Part shown: piece after piece, positions 60,671 to 64,000 of the stretch | How positions within the stretch are numbered: the stretch's first letter is position 1 | Layout: the number at the start of each line of letters is the position of its first letter | Source of the DNA: Mycolicibacterium frederiksbergense | GTDB taxonomy: Bacteria > Actinomycetota > Actinomycetes > Mycobacteriales > Mycobacteriaceae | Reading direction: 5' to 3' | DNA: 64,000 nucleotides | Assembly (NCBI RefSeq): GCF_029893345.1 | Contig: NZ_JARXVE010000015.1 | Location: 1 to 64,000 of the forward strand | Position numbers and translations under genes: made by a program | The notes under the pieces: model-generated | Databases searched by the model: none | What the model was told of the DNA's origin: nothing | What the model saw: only the letters and a program-made list of their open reading frames with translations

Positions 60671-60684
60671 ACCAACCGGTAGGT
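60671..60684. promoter_or_regulatory. Candidate operator of the carboxylase operon
   Basis: ACCAACCGGTAGGT is a 14-base palindrome with one mismatched pair, 21-34 bases upstream of the operon's first start codon. A partial direct copy (ACCAACC) precedes it. The shape suits a TetR-family acyl-CoA-responsive regulator, but no regulator gene is adjacent. Confidence 0.5.
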
Positions 60685-60844
60685 TAGCCGGTGCCGCGGG
60701 CCGCGCGTCAAGGGCTGACCCAAGTGTTTTGCAGCCTGCCGTTTTGGAACCGGTGGCGGGCAACCGTTACTCTGTACCCAATCGTCGCCGCCGGCGAGCT
60801 CATCGTTTCGCGCGGTAACAACCCTAAGCAAGGAGATGCACGTC

Positions 60845-61018
60845 ATGGCTGTGCCCAAGCGCAGAATGTCGCGCGCGAACACCCGTAGCCGGCGCGCGCA
60901 GTGGAAGGCCGAGGCCACCGGCCTGGTCACCGTCAACGTTGCGGGTCAGGCGCGCAAGGTACCGCGTCGCCTGCTCAAGGCCGCGCGCCTGGGTCTGGTC
61001 GACCTCGACAAGCGTTAG
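60845..61018 (+). CDS. rpmF: 50S ribosomal protein L32
   Basis: 57 residues, MAVPKRRMSRANTRSRRAQWK, standard bacterial L32 start. There are no cysteines, so this is the zinc-free (C-minus) form. AAGGAG lies nine bases before the ATG at 60845; an ATG three codons upstream is too close to it. A strong hairpin terminator follows. Corresponds to Rv0979A. Confidence 0.96.
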   Translation: MAVPKRRMSRANTRSRRAQWKAEATGLVTVNVAGQARKVPRRLLKAARLGLVDLDKR

Positions 61019-61036
61019 ACCGCAGACACTTTTACC

Positions 61037-61068
61037 AAAAAGCGCTATCACCCGTGATAGCGCTTTTT
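61037..61068 (+). terminator. Terminator after rpmF
   Basis: AAAAAGCGCTATCAC and its exact complement form a stem with a very short CC-centred loop, ending in TTTTT. It begins 19 bases after the rpmF stop and is the most canonical intrinsic terminator in the window. Confidence 0.92.
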
Positions 61069-61159
61069 GTCGTGTCGCACTCTCCTCATTGGTGATCCCC
61101 AGGGCCGGCCATCAGGGCCGTGCGGCCACGCAAAAATGCTCGGCGAATTTGCGGCGTGC

Positions 61160-61177
61160 CTCTCAGCCCACTCTCAG
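61160..61177 (+). promoter_or_regulatory. MprA-type direct repeat upstream of mprA
   Basis: CTCTCAG occurs at 61160-61166 and again at 61171-61177, one helical turn apart (11 bases). This is the arrangement of MprA boxes (two loosely conserved direct half-sites) known upstream of mprA and pepD. It lies 17-34 bases before the mprA start, consistent with autoregulation. Confidence 0.7.
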
Positions 61178-61193
61178 ACAGCGGGTTGAGACT

Positions 61194-61886
61194 GTGCCTG
61201 TGCGCATACTTGTCGTTGATGACGATCGCGCTGTGCGCGAATCCCTGCGCCGGTCGCTCTCCTTCAACGGTTATTCGGTCGAGCTTGCCCAAGACGGTGT
61301 GGAAGCCCTCGACGCGATTGCCAAAGACCGGCCCGACGCCGTCGTATTGGACGTGATGATGCCGCGGCTGGACGGCCTGGAAGTGTGCCGGCAGCTGCGC
61401 AGTACCGGAGACGATCTGCCGATCCTGGTGCTGACCGCCCGCGACTCGGTGTCCGAGCGGGTCGCCGGGCTGGACGCCGGTGCCGACGACTACCTGCCCA
61501 AGCCGTTCGCGCTGGAGGAACTGCTCGCGCGGATGCGGGCGTTGCTGCGCCGGACCATCACCGACGACGGCGTCGACTCGGAGAAGCTGACCTTCTCGGA
61601 CCTGACCCTGGATCCGGTGACCCGTGAGGTGACCCGCGGCCAGCGCCAGATCAGCCTGACCCGCACCGAGTTCTCGCTGCTGGAGATGCTGATCGCCAAC
61701 CCGCGGCGGGTGCTCACCCGCAGCCGCATCCTCGAAGAGGTGTGGGGCTTCGATTTCCCGACCTCGGGCAATGCCCTCGAGGTGTACATCGGTTACCTGC
61801 GCCGCAAGACCGAAGCCGACGGCGAGCCGCGGTTGATCCACACCGTGCGCGGCGTCGGCTACGTGCTGCGCGAAACGCCCCCCTGA
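61194..61886 (+). CDS. mprA: Two-component response regulator MprA
   Basis: 230-residue OmpR/PhoB-type regulator. The receiver domain has the acidic pocket VVDDD (7-11) and phospho-acceptor Asp53 in VLDVMMP; Lys is in LPKPF. The winged-helix domain (about 130-228) ends in HTVRGVGYVLRETPP. It is nearly identical in sequence to M. tuberculosis MprA, the envelope-stress regulator that controls sigE, sigB and pepD. A GTG start with GGGTTGAG upstream gives MPVRILVVDDD. mprB follows after four bases. Confidence 0.96.
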   Translation: MPVRILVVDDDRAVRESLRRSLSFNGYSVELAQDGVEALDAIAKDRPDAVVLDVMMPRLDGLEVCRQLRSTGDDLPILVLTARDSVSERVAGLDAGADDYLPKPFALEELLARMRALLRRTITDDGVDSEKLTFSDLTLDPVTREVTRGQRQISLTRTEFSLLEMLIANPRRVLTRSRILEEVWGFDFPTSGNALEVYIGYLRRKTEADGEPRLIHTVRGVGYVLRETPP

Positions 61887-61890
61887 TTTG

Positions 61891-63387
61891 ATGGCGCTCA
61901 CTCCGAACTCTGGACGGCCCGCCGTCGTAAACACCTGGCGAACCGCCAACCTACGGAACACCAGCTCGCTGTCACTGCGCTGGCGCGTGATGATGCTCGC
62001 GATGTCGATGGTGGCCCTGGTGGTGGTGCTGATGGCCGTCGCCGTCTACGCCGTGGTGTCCCGCGCGCTCTACGACGACCTGGACAACCAGCTGCACAGC
62101 CGCGCCCGGCTGCTCATCGAGAGTGGGTCGCTGGCCGCCGATCCCGGCAAGGCGATCGAGGGCACCGCGTACTCCGACGTCAACGCGATGCTGGTGATAC
62201 CCGGTCGGTCCATCTACACCGCCAACCAGCAGGGCCAGCTGCTGCCGCTGGGCCAGCCGGAGAAGGACGTCATCTCCGGCGAGCTGTTGATGTCGTTGCG
62301 CACGGTCAACCATCAGCGGGTGCTCGCGGTGCACCTGGCCAACGGAAGTTCGCTGCTGATCTCCAAGAGCCTGGCCCCCACCGTTCAAGTGCTGCGAAGC
62401 CTGGGCACGGTGCTGCTCATCGTCGGCGGCGTCGGGGTCGCGGTGGCCGCCATGGCAGGTGGTGCGGTCGCCAGAGCCGGGCTGCGGCCGGTGGGCAGAC
62501 TCACCGAAGCCGCTGAACGGGTGGCCCGCACCGACGACCTGCGGCCCATCCCGGTGGTCGGCAGCGACGAGCTGGCCCGGCTCACCGAGGCGTTCAACAT
62601 GATGCTGCGGGCGCTGGCCGAATCGCGAGAACGCCAGGCCCGATTGGTCTCCGACGCCGGGCACGAGCTGCGCACCCCACTGACCTCGCTGCGCACCAAC
62701 GTCGAACTGCTGATGGCCGCCCAGGAACCGGGCGCCCCTCGGCTGCCCGAGGACGAGATGGCCGGCTTGCAGGCCGATCTGATCGCCCAGATCGAGGAGC
62801 TCTCCACTCTGGTCGGCGATCTCGTCGACCTGACCCGCGACGACGCCGGAGGCGTCACCCCCGAACCGGTCGACATCTCCGAGGTGGTCGACCGCAGCCT
62901 GGAGCGAGTCCGGCGTCGCCGCAACGACATCGAGTTCGACGTCGACGTCATCGGCTGGCAGGTGTTCGGCGATGCGCCCGGATTGGGCCGAGCGGTGCTC
63001 AACCTGCTCGACAACGCCGCCAAGTGGAGCCCGCCCGGCGGGCAGGTCGGGGTTCGGCTGCACCAGGTCGACCCGATGCACGCCGAACTGGTGGTCTCCG
63101 ATCACGGGCCCGGAATCCCGCCGCAGGAACGCGGTCTGGTGTTCGAGCGGTTCTACCGTTCCGACGCGGCCAGGGCGATGCCCGGATCCGGGCTGGGATT
63201 GGCTATCGTCCAGCAAGTGGTGCTCAAACACGGTGGCGCGCTTCGTATCGACGAGACGGTGCCGGGGGGCAATCCGCCCGGGGCGTCGATTCACATGCTG
63301 CTGCCGGGGCAGCCGATCCCCCCTGCCGACGCGACACGCGCGCCCTCGGTCGACGACGAGCCCACTGTCGGCGTAGACAAAAGGTGA
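61891..63387 (+). CDS. mprB: Sensor histidine kinase MprB
   Basis: 498-residue membrane sensor kinase. Two membrane spans (about 33-56 and 168-190) flank an extracytoplasmic sensor loop of about 110 residues. HAMP follows at about 191-243, then the DHp helix with His258 (SDAGHELRTPLTSLR) and the ATPase blocks NLLDNAAKW, DHGPGIP and GSGLGLAIVQQV. It phosphorylates MprA under envelope stress and is held back by DnaK in M. tuberculosis. The ATG lies four bases after the mprA stop; a TTG precedes it by one codon. Confidence 0.95.
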   Translation: MALTPNSGRPAVVNTWRTANLRNTSSLSLRWRVMMLAMSMVALVVVLMAVAVYAVVSRALYDDLDNQLHSRARLLIESGSLAADPGKAIEGTAYSDVNAMLVIPGRSIYTANQQGQLLPLGQPEKDVISGELLMSLRTVNHQRVLAVHLANGSSLLISKSLAPTVQVLRSLGTVLLIVGGVGVAVAAMAGGAVARAGLRPVGRLTEAAERVARTDDLRPIPVVGSDELARLTEAFNMMLRALAESRERQARLVSDAGHELRTPLTSLRTNVELLMAAQEPGAPRLPEDEMAGLQADLIAQIEELSTLVGDLVDLTRDDAGGVTPEPVDISEVVDRSLERVRRRRNDIEFDVDVIGWQVFGDAPGLGRAVLNLLDNAAKWSPPGGQVGVRLHQVDPMHAELVVSDHGPGIPPQERGLVFERFYRSDAARAMPGSGLGLAIVQQVVLKHGGALRIDETVPGGNPPGASIHMLLPGQPIPPADATRAPSVDDEPTVGVDKR

Positions 63388-63433
63388 GACAGTTAACTCG
63401 GTCGGGCAGCAGGTCGTGAATGGATCGAAAAAT

Positions 63434-63451
63434 CTCTAAGTGGATTCTCAG
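63434..63451 (+). promoter_or_regulatory. MprA-type direct repeat upstream of pepD
   Basis: CTCTAAG (63434-63440) and TTCTCAG (63445-63451) again start 11 bases apart, resembling the pair upstream of mprA. It lies about 130 bases before the pepD start in the mprB-pepD gap, consistent with direct MprA control of pepD. Confidence 0.6.
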
Positions 63452-63582
63452 CCCATCGAGGCAACGTATGTGACACCAAATTCGTTGGACGCAGTGACAG
63501 ACGCAGAGGTTCGATACACGGGTCGGGCAGGGTCAGAGGTAAGGCCGGCGGACCTTTTAAATAGAGAAGAGCGCGCAGGACG

Positions 63583-64000
63583 ATGACGAATCACCCGAGG
63601 TACCCCCAGCAGCCCGATCAGCACCACAGCGGCGGCGCTTCCGGTTACCCGGGCGCGCGTCCCGATCCGTATCAGCAGCAGCAATACGACTGGCGCTACG
63701 CGCGCCAGCAGCAGCCCTCGCAGCAACACCAGCCGCAGCAGGCCTACCGCGCACCGTATGACCCCTACCGGATTCCGGCCAGCCCCCAGCCGATCCCGGC
63801 CAAGAAGCGGTCCAAGGCCGGGCTGGCCGCGGGCGCGCTCGCGCTGGCCGTGGTGTCGGCAGGCATCGGCGGCGGTGTGGCTACGCTGGTCCGCGACGAC
63901 ACCCCGCGGCTGGGCAACCAGAGCATCGGTGCGGCGCCGTCGGTCCCCGCAGCCGCCCTGCCCGCCGGTTCGGTGGAGCAGGTGGCGGCCAAGGTGGTGC
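63583..64000 (+). CDS. pepD: HtrA-like serine protease PepD (5' part, cut by window edge)
   Basis: The first 139 residues are visible. A long Gln/Pro/Tyr-rich cytoplasmic tail (1-75, QQQQYDWRYARQQQPSQQ) is followed by one membrane span (about 84-104, GLAAGALALAVVSAGIGGGVATLV). The start of the protease domain follows (AGSVEQVAAKVV). PepD (Rv0983) is a periplasmic HtrA-type protease and chaperone controlled by MprAB and SigE. The catalytic triad and PDZ domain lie beyond the right edge. Confidence 0.92.
   Translation, partial: MTNHPRYPQQPDQHHSGGASGYPGARPDPYQQQQYDWRYARQQQPSQQHQPQQAYRAPYDPYRIPASPQPIPAKKRSKAGLAAGALALAVVSAGIGGGVATLVRDDTPRLGNQSIGAAPSVPAAALPAGSVEQVAAKVV

Overview
The window is high-GC actinobacterial chromosome. 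Gene content and order identify it as a fast-growing, environmental mycobacterium (Mycolicibacterium type). Long stretches follow the M. tuberculosis H37Rv order from about Rv0940c to Rv0983: an fpg-like glycosylase, an SDR, pgi, chorismate mutase, uvrD1, an M23 peptidase, sucC-sucD, an LLM oxidoreductase, a DUF5336 protein, perM, purN-purH, an AAA ATPase with a VWA protein, a DUF1707 protein, the echA7-fadE12-accA2-accD2-fadE13-DUF1446 operon, rpmF, mprA-mprB and pepD (cut by the right edge). Genes typical of free-living species are inserted: cobF, dimethylsulfone monooxygenase (sfnG), cyanase, an AurF-type diiron oxygenase, MmpS/MmpL with a TetR regulator, and a PknF-like kinase. Names that refer to H37Rv loci rest on remembered synteny and protein likeness, not on a search.

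Layout. 1-8.7 kb: a repeat-bearing left edge, an LLM oxidoreductase with a KstR-type box, an MFS transporter, diiron oxygenase, cobF, a small holin-like membrane protein, a FUSC transporter, an Fpg/Nei glycosylase and an SDR, then a gene-free stretch with three copies of an intergenic hairpin repeat. 8.7-17 kb: a small secreted repeat protein, pgi, an aldehyde dehydrogenase, an acyltransferase-3/SGNH protein, chorismate mutase and uvrD1. 17-23 kb: mmpL-mmpS with divergent tetR, a membrane protein coupled to an M23 peptidase, and a CRP-like site facing sucC. 23-33 kb: sucCD, a TetR/S9-peptidase operon with a duplicated operator, a lipoprotein, a thiolase-like protein, a second LLM oxidoreductase with a KstR-type box, and sfnG. 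32.5-43.6 kb: division-linked membrane genes (DUF5336, perM), purNH, a hydrolase, a Ser/Thr kinase and a MoxR-like ATPase/VWA pair. 43.7-52 kb: accessory envelope and secreted proteins, an SDR, cyanase and a SnoaL-like protein. 52-61 kb: a six-gene acyl-CoA carboxylation operon. 61-64 kb: rpmF and the MprAB envelope-stress system with its target protease gene pepD.

The most interesting points are: (1) the six-gene operon, whose parts match an acyclic-terpene (Atu) or leucine-type branched acyl-CoA carboxylation pathway; (2) two LLM oxidoreductase genes 30 kb apart, each with a KstR-consensus box at the same distance from the start codon; (3) a dispersed, hairpin-forming intergenic repeat family; (4) a thiolase-fold protein lacking all recognisable catalytic motifs. 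Nothing in the window looks like a defence island, prophage or CRISPR locus. No rRNA or tRNA gene was recognised.
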